NCBI GenBank assembly: GCA_035697145.1
Contig: DASSDL010000056.1
Coordinates: 1 to 28,109 of the forward strand
DNA length: 28,109 nt
DNA from: DASQUK01 sp035697145
GTDB lineage: Bacteria; Actinomycetota; Acidimicrobiia; Acidimicrobiales; VFJN01
Direction: 5' to 3'
Below the pieces are notes generated by a model. It was not told where the DNA came from. It saw only the letters and a program-made list of their open reading frames with translations, and made no database searches. Every line of letters begins with the position of its first letter. Position 1 is the first letter of the stretch. Positions 1 through 8,183 of this stretch are shown in pieces. The position numbers and the translations under genes were made by a program.

Positions 1-218
1 TCGTTCCAACCTCGATCATCGGCACGTGGCGCAACCGCCATCACGGCAACGCCGACATGCCGATCGCCGTGGCCGTGGGCCTGGCCGGCGTCGTTTCGGC
101 GTTCGTGGCGTCGAAGATCTCGGTGGGCATGTCGGAGACGAAGTCGAACGTGCTGTTCGCGCTGCTGCTCGTCGCGGTCGCGGTCCGGATGCTGTGGCCG
201 CTGCTGCGGTCGAGGTAG
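1..218 (+). CDS. Sulfite exporter TauE/SafE family permease, C-terminal fragment
   Basis: The gene enters from the left edge, reads in frame from base 3 and stops at TAG 216-218, giving 71 visible residues. These hold the PTSIIGTWRN segment followed by two hydrophobic helices (around residues 20-37 and 50-67), matching the last part of the TauE/SafE family of membrane permeases, which export sulfite, organosulfonates or similar anions. The substrate cannot be read from this fragment. The gene is convergent with the sortase gene; a tandem repeat fills the 278 bp between their ends. The start and most of the membrane domain lie outside the window. Confidence 0.75.
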   Translation, partial: VPTSIIGTWRNRHHGNADMPIAVAVGLAGVVSAFVASKISVGMSETKSNVLFALLLVAVAVRMLWPLLRSR

Positions 219-226
219 GTCGCCCG

Positions 227-496
227 CTAGAGCGTGCGCGGATAGGTCACGTCGGCGTGGCGTCCGGTCGCCGCGTTGCCGGTCGGCCGGCTGTGGAGCT
301 GCTGGTCCAGCACCAAATTCCCACGCGTCGGCTGCGGCTAGCGCCCTATCCGCTCGGCCTCCTAGAGCGTGCGCGGATAGGTCACGTCGGCGTGGCGTGC
401 GGTCGCGGCGTTGCCGGTCGGCCGGCTGTGGAGCTGGTGGTCCAGCACCAAATTCCCACGCGTCGGCTGCGGCTAGCGCCCTATCCGCTCGGCCTC
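227..496. repeat. Tandem duplication of a 135-bp unit
   Basis: Copy 1 is 227-361 and copy 2 is 362-496. They differ at only three positions (264/399, 272/407, 302/437), and each difference is C in copy 1 and G in copy 2. Each copy starts with CTAG, and a third CTAG follows at 497-500, where it supplies the TAG stop of the sortase gene. Near its ends each unit has inverted 9-mers GCGGATAGG and CCTATCCGC (238-246 with 345-353; 373-381 with 480-488). The middle has a small hairpin around CTGGTCCAG. It lies between two convergent gene ends, so it could be a terminator-like or REP-like element, or a MITE-like unit. An open frame through it reads the same 45 residues twice, but it looks non-coding. 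Confidence 0.9.
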
Positions 497-1135
497 CTAG
501 CCCTCGACCAGGCGGAAGTGGGCCACGATCCGTTGCGCCGCGGATCCCTTGGGGTGGCAGGCGAAGAGCGTGGCCGTCGGCTCTGGTGTCTGCTCGACGA
601 TGTGCATGGCGTCGGGCGCCACGATCTCGGTGCCGGTGAGCTCGTAAGTCCAGCGACTGCCGTCGGTGAGCGTGAACACCAGTGGGTCGCCGGGCCGTAG
701 CAGGTCGAGATCGTGGAACGGCCGGCTGTTCGTGACCCGGTGACCGGCCACCACCACGTTGCCGATCTCGCCCGGCATGGCCGTCCCCGGCCAATGGCTG
801 GGACCGCGGTCGATGGCGGTGAGGGTGACGCCCTCGTGCAGGCTCTGCGCCACGCCGATGCTGGGCAACGCCAGCGTGCCGTGGACCACGTCCGGCGTCG
901 GTGCGTACGCATCGGCGGGCGCGGCCTCCGGGGCCGGCAACGTGATCGCGGGGAGGGTCGCCTCCGTGGTCGTGGTCGGCGCGACGGTGGGCGGCGGCGC
1001 CGCAGTCGTGACTGCAGCCGCGGTCGTCGCTGCCTGGCGCGGCGGGTCATCGACCGCGAGCGCCCAGCCGCCGGCACTGAGGCCTGCGGCCAGCAGCAGG
1101 GCGATGAGCCGCGGGACGGCGGGACGTGGCGCCAT
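497..1135 (-). CDS. Class E sortase
   Basis: A 212-aa membrane-anchored transpeptidase that should cut a C-terminal sorting signal on secreted proteins and attach them to the cell envelope. Residues 8-28 form a signal anchor; residues 32-66 are a Pro/Thr/Ala-rich linker across the wall; the sortase domain follows from about residue 80. The catalytic triad can be placed at His132 (in VVAGHRVT), Cys193 (in TLFACHPKG) and Arg202 (in QRIV). Length and layout fit the actinobacterial class E type. No pilin or LPxTG/LAxTG substrate gene is next to it, so it is probably a housekeeping enzyme. ATG at 1135 is chosen because it gives a proper signal anchor; GGAGG lies about 15 nt upstream, rather far. 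An 18-bp palindrome lies 28 bp upstream of the start. Confidence 0.88.
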   Translation of the reverse strand: MAPRPAVPRLIALLLAAGLSAGGWALAVDDPPRQAATTAAAVTTAAPPPTVAPTTTTEATLPAITLPAPEAAPADAYAPTPDVVHGTLALPSIGVAQSLHEGVTLTAIDRGPSHWPGTAMPGEIGNVVVAGHRVTNSRPFHDLDLLRPGDPLVFTLTDGSRWTYELTGTEIVAPDAMHIVEQTPEPTATLFACHPKGSAAQRIVAHFRLVEG

Positions 1136-1163
1136 GGCGAGGTTGTACTACCTCCACATCTGA

Positions 1164-1181
1164 TTGCGTAGGCCTACGCAA
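1164..1181. promoter_or_regulatory. 18-bp perfect palindrome, candidate operator
   Basis: TTGCGTAGGCCTACGCAA is identical to its reverse complement. It lies in the 200-bp gap between the divergent sortase gene (start 1135) and the hypothetical gene at 1336, 28 bp before the sortase start. A perfect palindrome of this length without a spacer is typical of a site for a homodimeric regulator; it could also fold as an RNA hairpin in the sortase leader. Which protein binds is unknown. Confidence 0.55.
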
Positions 1182-1204
1182 GACACGCCCGGGCGCCCGC
1201 CCGT

Positions 1205-1218
1205 ACCGTTCGAACGGT
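1205..1218. promoter_or_regulatory. 14-bp perfect palindrome, possible second operator
   Basis: ACCGTTCGAACGGT is self-complementary and sits 23 bp beyond the 18-bp palindrome in the same divergent gap. The core differs from that of the first palindrome, so it is not a second copy of the same site. On length alone, one such palindrome could occur by chance in a window this size. Confidence 0.35.
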
Positions 1219-1335
1219 CGGGCTGGCCGGAAGCTCCCCCAGGTGCCACGGCACCCCGACCGCAAAGAACCAGGCGGGTTCTGCCATCGCCGAGGTGGGC
1301 ACCGCGGACACACGGTCACCGAAAGGACCAACGAC

Positions 1336-1725
1336 ATGGCAATCCTGCAACTACCAAAGGTCGACGACGTCGAGCTGACCCTCCAGCAAGACGTCGCCAA
1401 CGCCGTCTTCACGATCGAGTTCGACATCAACTGGAGCGAGTTCGATCAGCTCACCAACCTCGCCTACACCGAGGTGGTGAAGCTGGTCGGAAACGACCCC
1501 AACCGGCAACAGGATCTGTTCACGGGGCCGATACTTGCGAACGGGATCAGTTCCAACGGCGAGAAGACGACCCACCGCGTGCATGGGGACTTCACAATCC
1601 CGTGGAGCGATCTCGACGAAGATCCGGGAGCGGGCGACGAGATCGTGGCGGTGGTCACCCTCACCCCACGGTTGCCCGTCCCGGTGACTGCGCAGAGCGA
1701 TGTGCTGGACGTTGTGTCCCCCTGA
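1336..1725 (+). CDS. Hypothetical protein, 129 aa, probably all-beta
   Basis: I do not recognise this family. The 129-aa product has no signal peptide or membrane segment and is acidic. It alternates short hydrophobic stretches (VFTIEFDI, EIVAVVTLTP) in a way that suggests a small beta-sandwich. A motif-like stretch HRVHGDFTIPWSDL lies near residue 80. The ATG at 1336 is preceded by GAAAGGA at a good distance. The leader holds two short hairpins (GGTGCC/GGCACC at 1242-1255 and AGAACC/GGTTCT at 1266-1282), and a strong hairpin follows the stop. It stands alone, divergent from the sortase gene. Codon use is somewhat less GC-rich than in the neighbours. It might be a secretion-independent surface or particle protein, but nothing proves this. 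Confidence 0.7.
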   Translation: MAILQLPKVDDVELTLQQDVANAVFTIEFDINWSEFDQLTNLAYTEVVKLVGNDPNRQQDLFTGPILANGISSNGEKTTHRVHGDFTIPWSDLDEDPGAGDEIVAVVTLTPRLPVPVTAQSDVLDVVSP

Positions 1726-1740
1726 CGTCTGACGGCGGCC

Positions 1741-1765
1741 GCTCCGGGGGCGCTGCCCCTGGAGC
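1741..1765 (+). terminator. Hairpin terminator after the 129-aa gene
   Basis: GCTCCGGGGGC and GCCCCTGGAGC form an 11-bp stem (one G-T wobble) around a 3-base GCT loop, 16 bases after the TGA at 1723-1725. No T-tract follows, as is common for stem-only terminators in GC-rich actinobacteria. It would separate the 129-aa gene from the regulator gene that starts at 1826. Confidence 0.6.
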
Positions 1766-1825
1766 CGCGCCGGCGCCCCGAGAGGCCACACCGAATCACG
1801 ACGACGCGTAGCGACCACCCCTGCC

Positions 1826-4606
1826 GTGCGACCGCTACTCTCGCCGGGCGTGGCGCCCGTCCTCCTCGGGCGGTCGGGTGAGCTGTCCGCCCTCGCCGAT
1901 GCCGTCCAGGCCGTGGCCGCCGGAACGGGCCGGTTCGTCCACATCACGGGCGAGGCCGGGATCGGGAAGTCGAGCCTGCTCGCCGCGGGCATGCACGAGC
2001 TCGACCGCCTCGGCGTCACCCAACGTTGCTGCACGGTCGACGAGACGGATCGGCGCCGGCGCCTGGCGCTGGTCCGGGCGCTGCTCCCGGAGCTCGACCG
2101 GCACCCCGATCCCGACCCGGTCGGTGCCGCGGTGGCGGCGGCCGAGCGACTGGCGGCCGCCGGACCCCTGGCGCTCGTCGCCGACGACGTCCACTGGGCC
2201 GACGACGAGAGCCTGGACGGGCTGCGGGCCCTCGCCATCCGGGCCGGAACCCTGGGGATCCTCCTCCTCACCGCGGCCCGCCCGCACCCCACGTCCGTCG
2301 GCCTGCGGCGCCTGGAGGAGTTGACGGCCCGCGAAGGCGTGGGCCTCGTTCCGTCGGCGCTGGCGCCGAGCGACTTGGCGGCCCTCGTCACCACCCGGTT
2401 CGGATCGGCGCCGGGCGACAGCCTCGCCTCGTTGCTCGCCGGTACGGGCGGCAATCCCTTCCTGGCGGTCGAGCTCCTGGCCGGCCTGGCGGACGAAGGC
2501 CGCGTCGTCGTACGCAACGGCACCCTCGAGCTCGATCGGGGCGCCGACGTGCCCGAGGACCTGGGCACCCGCCTGGCCCGGCGCACACTGCTCGCAGTCC
2601 CCGACGCCGAGCTGCTGCTGCGGGCCGCTGCCGTCCTGCCGGGTGGCTTCAGCGTCGAGGAACTGGCGGCGATGCTCGACCAACCCCTCACTGGTGTGCT
2701 GGTGACCACGCTGGCCGCAGCCGAGGCCGGGGTGCTCGCCGACAACGGTGTCGCGCTGGCATTCCGGCACGACCTGCTGCGGCGGGCCGTCCTCGACGCG
2801 ACGCCGGCGTCGATCGTGCGCAGCCTCCACCGCCGCGCGGCCGACGTGCTGACCGAGCGGGGCGGCGACCCGGAGAGGATCACCGCGTGCCTGTTGGCCG
2901 GTTGCGACCCCAGCGACCTCGCCGACCGTGAACGCCTGGTCACCGTCGGCCGCGCCATGGTCGACCGCAACCCCGGGGCGGCCGCGGACCTGCTGGCGTC
3001 GGCGCTCGAGGGAACGGTGCCCGGCCGGCCGCCTTCGACCGCGCTGGCGCTGGAGCTCGGCTGGGCCCTCGTCGCCGCCGGGCGTGCCAGCGAAGTCCCC
3101 GGCCTGGTGGACGAACGGCTCAGGAACGTGCCCGGCACCCAGCCGGTCGAGCTCCTTCGCCTGATGGGCATCGCGCTCAGCCTGGCCGGCCGCGTCGACG
3201 AGGTGGTCCAGCGCTACGCCGACATGGGCGTCGAGCGGTTGGCGCTGGAGTTCGACGCCGACGACCCTGATGTGGTCGATGCGGCGGCCGAGATGGCGCT
3301 GCTGTGGGTCCACCGGGCTCGCTTCTCCGAGGCAGCCCAGTTGGTCGACTGGGTCGAGGCGTCAGCCACTCCGGCATCGCCCTTTCGGGAGGCGTCGACG
3401 GCAACCGCGCGCGCTTGGCTCGACGTGGTCGACGGCAGGTTCGAAGGGGCGGTCGAACACGCCAGGGTGGCCGTGCGGGCCGCTGATGCCGACCGGACCG
3501 CTCGGGCCACGCCCGGCGTCCCTGCGCTCGTCTCGACGTTGGCCCTGGACCTGCTCGGTGATGGTGACGGCGCGCTCGCGGTCCTGCGGGCCACCAGCGC
3601 TGGCGTGGTGGCGCCGCGTTGGATCCTCCCGCTCCTGCAGCTAGCGACCGCTCTGGTGTTCTTCCGGCGCGGAGAGTGGGACGATGCGCTTGCGGAAGCC
3701 GACGCCGGTCTGCTCGCCGCCGAGGAGGCCGACCTGAAGCTCGGGGTGTTCTGGCCATATGCGATCGGAGCGCTGGTGGCGTGCGCCCGCGGGCACCAGG
3801 CGACTGCGCACCAGTGGCTCGATCGCTCGCATGCCATCGGGGCCGAGGGGGTCCTCGGCCGCGACTGGCTGGCGTACGCCCACGCCATCGTCAGCGAGGC
3901 AGACGGTGACACCGAGGAGGCGGCGTCCCTACTTGCATTCACTGCGGGCCGGATCATCGACGCCGAGGCGCCGGCGTTCCTCCTCAACATCGGCGCCGAC
4001 ACCGTCCGCCTGGCCCTCTCGACCGGTCGGCCCGAGGTTGCCGACCGCGTCATCGGCGAGCTGAAGGCGGTGGCGACGAGAACCGCGTCGCCCGCCGCCG
4101 CCGCGATCACGGGCTGGGCAGGGGGCCTGCAGGCCGGGGACCACGCGGCGATCGAGGTCGCCGCGCAACAGCTGGTCGGTTGCCGCCGCAATCCCGAGGC
4201 GGCTCGGGCGCGCCATGACGCCGCCGTCGTGGCCGCCCGCAACGGAAACCGGGGTGAGGCGCGGCGGATGGCCAAGGAGGCGTTCGCGGGCTACGACTCG
4301 CTCGGCGCCGACCGACTCCACGCCCGCTTGCGCGCCGACCTGCGTGACGGCGGCCTGGCGATGCGACCCCGGCGCGTCCCGGCGCGCGCCACCCATGGCT
4401 GGGCAAGCCTGACGGCATCCGAGCAGACCATCGTGTCGCTGGTCGGCGAGGGTCTGACCAACACGGAGATCGGCCAGCGGCTGTACATCTCCCGGCGAAC
4501 CGTGGAGTCACACCTGGGCCGCGTCTACGTCAAGCTCGGTCTTGCCACCCGGGGGCAGCTCGTCGCCGCCGCCGTCCGGCACGCGGGCGCTGGAGCCGAC
4601 GGCTGA
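1826..4606 (+). CDS. LuxR-family STAND ATPase regulator (LAL type)
   Basis: A 926-aa transcription regulator of the large ATP-binding LuxR (LAL) class. The N-terminal NTPase has Walker A GEAGIGKS at residues 42-49 and a Walker B strand LALVADDVHWADD at about 115-127. A long middle region of helical repeat character (about 340-830) probably senses a ligand or partner. The C-terminal LuxR DNA-binding domain occupies about residues 860-920, with the recognition-helix segment NTEIGQRLYISRRTVESHL. A GTG at 1826 gives the full frame; a second GTG at 1850 would start just before the conserved VLLGRSGEL and is an equal candidate. The gene is monocistronic and ends 3 bp from the convergent hemY stop. 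The target genes cannot be deduced. Confidence 0.85.
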   Translation: MRPLLSPGVAPVLLGRSGELSALADAVQAVAAGTGRFVHITGEAGIGKSSLLAAGMHELDRLGVTQRCCTVDETDRRRRLALVRALLPELDRHPDPDPVGAAVAAAERLAAAGPLALVADDVHWADDESLDGLRALAIRAGTLGILLLTAARPHPTSVGLRRLEELTAREGVGLVPSALAPSDLAALVTTRFGSAPGDSLASLLAGTGGNPFLAVELLAGLADEGRVVVRNGTLELDRGADVPEDLGTRLARRTLLAVPDAELLLRAAAVLPGGFSVEELAAMLDQPLTGVLVTTLAAAEAGVLADNGVALAFRHDLLRRAVLDATPASIVRSLHRRAADVLTERGGDPERITACLLAGCDPSDLADRERLVTVGRAMVDRNPGAAADLLASALEGTVPGRPPSTALALELGWALVAAGRASEVPGLVDERLRNVPGTQPVELLRLMGIALSLAGRVDEVVQRYADMGVERLALEFDADDPDVVDAAAEMALLWVHRARFSEAAQLVDWVEASATPASPFREASTATARAWLDVVDGRFEGAVEHARVAVRAADADRTARATPGVPALVSTLALDLLGDGDGALAVLRATSAGVVAPRWILPLLQLATALVFFRRGEWDDALAEADAGLLAAEEADLKLGVFWPYAIGALVACARGHQATAHQWLDRSHAIGAEGVLGRDWLAYAHAIVSEADGDTEEAASLLAFTAGRIIDAEAPAFLLNIGADTVRLALSTGRPEVADRVIGELKAVATRTASPAAAAITGWAGGLQAGDHAAIEVAAQQLVGCRRNPEAARARHDAAVVAARNGNRGEARRMAKEAFAGYDSLGADRLHARLRADLRDGGLAMRPRRVPARATHGWASLTASEQTIVSLVGEGLTNTEIGQRLYISRRTVESHLGRVYVKLGLATRGQLVAAAVRHAGAGADG

Positions 4607-4609
4607 CAG

Positions 4610-6007
4610 CTACCCGTGGACGGCCCGACCCGCGGCGCGGATGCAGGCGGGGATGCCGACGCCCAGCGCCCAGGCACCGGCCAGGGCCAAGCCGGGTGCC
4701 CGGTCGGCCAGCGCCCGCTCGGCGGTGGCGAGCGCGTCGAGGTGCCCCGGACGGGGCTGCGGTAACGAACGCCCCCACCGGCTGACCCGGACCTCGGTGG
4801 GCGCGGCGTGCAGGCCCATCGTGTGCCTCAGGTCTTCGAGCAGTGCGGCGACCAGCTCGTGGTCGGTCGAGGCCCGCGCCCGTTCGTCACCCTCGCGGCC
4901 CGCCGAGGCCCGGAGGATGGCGGTGGATGGGTCGACGTCGAGGTGCGCCCATTTCGACGTCATCCACGAGCAGGCGGTGAGCAGGCGCCCGGAAGACTGC
5001 GGCACCAGGAAGCCCGATCCGTCGAGCGGATGGTCGATGCCGTCCCGGCGCACGACCAGCGTCGTCAGCACCACGGAGGCGTAGTCGATCCCGGCGAGGA
5101 AGGCGGCGACGTCCGGCGCAATCCCCTTGAGCAGGGGAGCGGTCACGAACGCCGGGGTGGCGAGCAGCACGCGGTCGGCCAGGACCGCGGGATGCCGGCG
5201 CGCAACGGGACCGGCGGCCTCGCCGGTGGCGAGCCGCCAGCCGGCGCCGTCGGGCTCTAGGCCGATGACGGTGGCGCCACACCTCAGGCGCTGGCCGAGG
5301 CGCTCCGCCAGCGCGTCGACCAGGCGGGCCACGCCTCCCCGCGGCGCCAGGAACACCGGGCGGTCGGTGGCGCCTTGCTCGGCCGCCTCGGCGCGGAGCG
5401 CGGCCGCGCCGCGGACCAGGCTGGCGTCTCGGTCCCGGGCGGCCGCCAGGTTGGGGGCGGCGACCCGCAGGGACAGCCGGTCGCAGTCGCCGGCCCAGAT
5501 CCCGCCGAGGAGGGGTGCCACCAGCCGGTCGAGCACCTCGCCGCCGAGCCGGCGCCGGACCAGCGCGCCGATGGCTTCGTCGCCGTCAGACGGGGCGTCG
5601 CCCGGGGCCGTCAGATCGGCGCGCGCCCGCTCGACGCCGGCGGCCGACAGGATCCCCGAGGCCTCCACGGCGTCGAGGTCCGTGGGGACACCGAGCAGCT
5701 GCTCGGACGGCAGCCGGCGTAGCGATCCCTCGCTCCACACGTACGCCGTTCCGGTGGCGGGGGAGACCAGCTCGGCGCCGAGCCCGACCTGCTCGCACAG
5801 TTCAACCGCCTCGGGCACACGGGCGAGGAACGCGTCGGCCCCTTCGTCGAGCCCGACGCCGGCGACGGGGGAGGTGCGCAACTTGCCCCCCGGCGTGGCG
5901 CCCGCCTCGAGGACGACCACGTCCGCGCCCTGCTGCATCCCGGCCCAGGCGGCGGCGAGGCCGCTGATCCCCCCGCCGACGACGGCGAGGTCGACCTTCC
6001 GGGTCAC
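4610..6007 (-). CDS. hemY: Coproporphyrinogen/protoporphyrinogen oxidase, HemY/CgoX type
   Basis: A 465-aa FAD enzyme that oxidises coproporphyrinogen III (or protoporphyrinogen IX) to the porphyrin in haem synthesis. The N-terminal Rossmann motif VVGGGISGLAAAW at about residues 9-21 binds FAD and is followed by the VVLEAGATPGGKLRT segment. The C-terminus has the FAD-contact stretch LALAGAWALGVGIPACI. Length matches the oxygen-dependent HemY/CgoX family. The start is GTG at 6007, which overlaps the TGA of hemH (GTGA), so the two are translationally coupled. It is the last gene of hemE-hemH-hemY. In Actinomycetota this set normally serves the coproporphyrin-dependent route, which implies a ChdC (HemQ) enzyme elsewhere; none is seen in this window. 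Confidence 0.88.
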   Translation of the reverse strand: MTRKVDLAVVGGGISGLAAAWAGMQQGADVVVLEAGATPGGKLRTSPVAGVGLDEGADAFLARVPEAVELCEQVGLGAELVSPATGTAYVWSEGSLRRLPSEQLLGVPTDLDAVEASGILSAAGVERARADLTAPGDAPSDGDEAIGALVRRRLGGEVLDRLVAPLLGGIWAGDCDRLSLRVAAPNLAAARDRDASLVRGAAALRAEAAEQGATDRPVFLAPRGGVARLVDALAERLGQRLRCGATVIGLEPDGAGWRLATGEAAGPVARRHPAVLADRVLLATPAFVTAPLLKGIAPDVAAFLAGIDYASVVLTTLVVRRDGIDHPLDGSGFLVPQSSGRLLTACSWMTSKWAHLDVDPSTAILRASAGREGDERARASTDHELVAALLEDLRHTMGLHAAPTEVRVSRWGRSLPQPRPGHLDALATAERALADRAPGLALAGAWALGVGIPACIRAAGRAVHG

Positions 6008-6966
6008 TGGGTCGGCGGGCCGGCCTGGGTGTCCGCTGGAACGGCCGCCACTGCGCGTCGCACGCGCTCGGCCAGCGCCGCCATCACCGCGGGGTCGTCG
6101 TTGATCGACGCCGTCCGGGCAAACGCCAGGCCCGCCTCGGTGGCCACCCGCCGGGCGTCGATGTCGAGGTCGTAGAGCACCTCCAGATGGTCGGACACGA
6201 AACCCTGGGGGCACACCAGCACGCCCTCGGCCCGTCCGGTGGCGGCCAGGTCGCGGATCACGTCCAGCACGTCCGGCCCACGCCAGGGCTCGGGCGTGCG
6301 ACCGGCCGACTGCCATGCCAGCGCCCAGCCGTACCACGGGTCCAGCGCGGCACGCTCGGCTATGGCGGTGGCAGAGGCCCGCAGCTGGTCGGGGTAGGGG
6401 TCGTCGACGAGCACCCGCTCCGGAAGGCTGTGGGCCGTGAACAGCACCTTGGTCTCGGCGGGCAGCGTGAGCGTGTCCAGCGCGGCGCGGACCCGGTCCG
6501 CCTGGGCGTCCAGCCACGCCGGTTCGTCGTGCCACGCGTCCATGCCCACATAGGCGAGGCCGAGCTCGGCCGCGGCGGCGGCCGCCCGCTCGTGGTACTC
6601 GCCCACCGATCCCCGGGAGTAATGGGGCGCCAGCACCAGTCCCACGATGTGGTCGAGGGCCGAGCCCGCAAGCTCGGCCATGGCCTCCTCGACGAACGGT
6701 GGCGCGTGCTTGTTGCCCTGCGCGACCGCCCACCGGCCGGATCCGTCGGCGGCCAGCGCGGTGGCGATGGCCGCCACCTGGTCACGGGTGCGCTCGGCCA
6801 GGGGGGACACGCCCCCGATGGCGGCGTAGCGGCGGGTGAGCTCGTCCAGCTGGTCGGTCGACGGCGCCCGTCCCCGCCGGATGTGCGTGTAGTAGGCCTC
6901 GACATCGTGCGGCGACGCCGGGGTGCCATACGCCATGACCACCAGCCCCCTCTGGCGATCGTTCAC
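6004..6966 (-). CDS. hemH: Ferrochelatase (coproporphyrin ferrochelatase type)
   Basis: A 320-aa chelatase that inserts Fe2+ into coproporphyrin III (or protoporphyrin IX). Family marks are VVMAYGTPASP at the N-terminus, the APHYSRGSVGEYHERA segment with the metal-site His, TAHSLPERV in the middle, and CPQGFVSDHLEVLYDLD towards the C-terminus, the form usual in actinobacteria. The start is GTG at 6966, overlapping the hemE stop as GTGA; longer readings upstream are antisense to nothing conserved and run inside hemE. Only one cysteine is visible, so the [2Fe-2S] cluster known from several actinobacterial ferrochelatases, which needs four Cys ligands, appears to be absent. Middle gene of the haem operon. 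Confidence 0.9.
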   Translation of the reverse strand: MNDRQRGLVVMAYGTPASPHDVEAYYTHIRRGRAPSTDQLDELTRRYAAIGGVSPLAERTRDQVAAIATALAADGSGRWAVAQGNKHAPPFVEEAMAELAGSALDHIVGLVLAPHYSRGSVGEYHERAAAAAAELGLAYVGMDAWHDEPAWLDAQADRVRAALDTLTLPAETKVLFTAHSLPERVLVDDPYPDQLRASATAIAERAALDPWYGWALAWQSAGRTPEPWRGPDVLDVIRDLAATGRAEGVLVCPQGFVSDHLEVLYDLDIDARRVATEAGLAFARTASINDDPAVMAALAERVRRAVAAVPADTQAGPPTQ

Positions 6967-8003
6967 GTGCCCACCTCCCAGCCGTGGACCAGCTCGACCA
7001 GCCGCTCGAGCACCGACGGGTCGGTCTCCGGCAGCACCCCGTGGCCGAGGTTGAAGATGTGGCCCGGACGCCCGCCGTTGCGCGTGAGTACGTCGCGGGC
7101 GCGTTCCTCCACCGCCGCCCAGGGCGCCAGGCACACCGCGGGATCGAGGTTCCCCTGGACGGCGACGTCGGGCCCCAGCCGCTGGCGAGCCTCGTCCAGG
7201 GGCACCCGCCAGTCGACCCCGACGACCTGCGCCCCCGCCTTGGCCAGGAGCGGCAACAGCTCACCGGTCGTCACGCCGAAGTGGATGGCGGGCACCCCCA
7301 GGTCGGCCAACCCGGCGAACACCCGGGCGCTCGCAGGGAGCACCGCCCGTTCGTAGAGGTCCGGGCTCAGGGTCCCGGCCCAGCTGTCGAACAGCTGCAC
7401 GGCCGACGCACCTGCCTCCACCTGTGCCCGGAGCGCGGCGGCGGCGATGGCGGCCAGTCGGTCCAGCAGCAGGGCCCACAGCTCGGGCTCGCCCAGCATC
7501 AGGGCCTTCGTGCGGGCCAGGGTGCGCGACGGTCCACCCTCGATCAGGTAGCTGGCCACTGTGAACGGGGCGCCGGCGAAGCCGATGAGCGGCACGTCAC
7601 CGAGCTCGCCCACCACCGCCCGCACCGTCTCCTGGACCCAGGGGCAATGGACCTCGGGATCGAACGGTCCCAAACGGTCGAGGTCGGCGCCGCTGCGGAA
7701 CGGGCGCTCCACGACCGGCCCCACTCCGGAGGTGATCTCGACGCCGAAGCCCAGGGCCGCCACCGGCACGACGATGTCGCTGTAGAGGATGGCGGCGTCG
7801 ACCCCGTAGCGCCGCACCGGTTGCAGTGTGACCTCGGTGGCCAGGTCGGGGTCGCGGACGGCGTCGAGGATGCTGCCGGTCCCCCGAATGGCGCGATACT
7901 CCGGCAGCGACCGCCCGGCTTGGCGCATGAACCACACGGGCACGCGGCCGGCGGGCTGATTTCGGCACGCCAGCAGGAAGGGAGCGTCGGCCGGCGGACT
8001 CAC
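6963..8003 (-). CDS. hemE: Uroporphyrinogen decarboxylase
   Basis: Removes four acetate carboxyl groups from uroporphyrinogen III to give coproporphyrinogen III. Both family signatures are present: PVWFMRQAGRSLPEYR near the N-terminus and GFAGAPFTVASYLIEGG in the middle, together with the catalytic-Asp segment ILYSDIVVP. I chose GTG at 8003, giving 346 aa with PFLLACR about ten residues in, as in most family members. An ATG at 8057 (364 aa) and a GTG at 8084 are in frame upstream and possible, but the added residues look unlike the family. First gene of hemE-hemH-hemY. It is divergent from the helicase gene, with a 180-bp gap that narrows if the upstream start is used. Confidence 0.9.
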   Translation of the reverse strand: MSPPADAPFLLACRNQPAGRVPVWFMRQAGRSLPEYRAIRGTGSILDAVRDPDLATEVTLQPVRRYGVDAAILYSDIVVPVAALGFGVEITSGVGPVVERPFRSGADLDRLGPFDPEVHCPWVQETVRAVVGELGDVPLIGFAGAPFTVASYLIEGGPSRTLARTKALMLGEPELWALLLDRLAAIAAAALRAQVEAGASAVQLFDSWAGTLSPDLYERAVLPASARVFAGLADLGVPAIHFGVTTGELLPLLAKAGAQVVGVDWRVPLDEARQRLGPDVAVQGNLDPAVCLAPWAAVEERARDVLTRNGGRPGHIFNLGHGVLPETDPSVLERLVELVHGWEVGT

Positions 8004-8125
8004 TACTTCCCGCTCTTGCTGCTTCGCAACGGGCCGCTCGGGCCGCGCTCGCTGCATTGCGGACGCTCGCTCATGGGTCGTCACGCTACCGGCGCCCACG
8101 CGGCCGACGATCCGGCGCCAGGGTC

Positions 8126-8154
8126 TCCACAGAATCCGGCGAAACCGGTAGCAT
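8126..8154 (+). promoter_or_regulatory. Candidate promoter of the helicase gene
   Basis: TCCACA (8126-8131) as -35 and TAGCAT (8149-8154) as -10 are 17 bp apart and lie 30 bp before the TTG start at 8184. Each hexamer matches the main sigma factor consensus at four positions. I looked for the rifamycin-associated element known upstream of some HelR genes and did not see it. Confidence 0.4.
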
Positions 8155-8173
8155 GGTCCGTTCCTCGACCAGC

Positions 8174-8180
8174 GGAGGAG
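8174..8180 (+). promoter_or_regulatory. Strong Shine-Dalgarno that fixes a TTG start
   Basis: GGAGGAG ends 3 bases before TTG at 8184, the only strong ribosome-binding site in this leader. Together with family alignment of the N-terminus it favours the rare TTG start over the in-frame ATG at 8073. Confidence 0.7.
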
Positions 8181-8183
8181 CGA

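Noticed and set aside
26..700. Long plus-strand open frame with a 45-residue repeat
   Set aside because: It overlaps the TauE tail and is antisense to the sortase; the repeat follows from the 135-bp DNA duplication, and no family resemblance is seen.
1351..3171. 606-codon minus-strand open frame antisense to the LuxR regulator
   Set aside because: Composition is Arg/Ser/Ala-rich with no motif; the sense frame has Walker and LuxR domains.
4610..6733. 707-codon reading of the hemY frame
   Set aside because: The portion before 6007 is antisense-free but lies over hemH in another frame; the FAD motif and the GTGA overlap place the start at 6007.
8058..8183. Rifamycin-associated element in front of the HelD-like gene
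   Set aside because: No matching inverted 19-mer was found in this gap.
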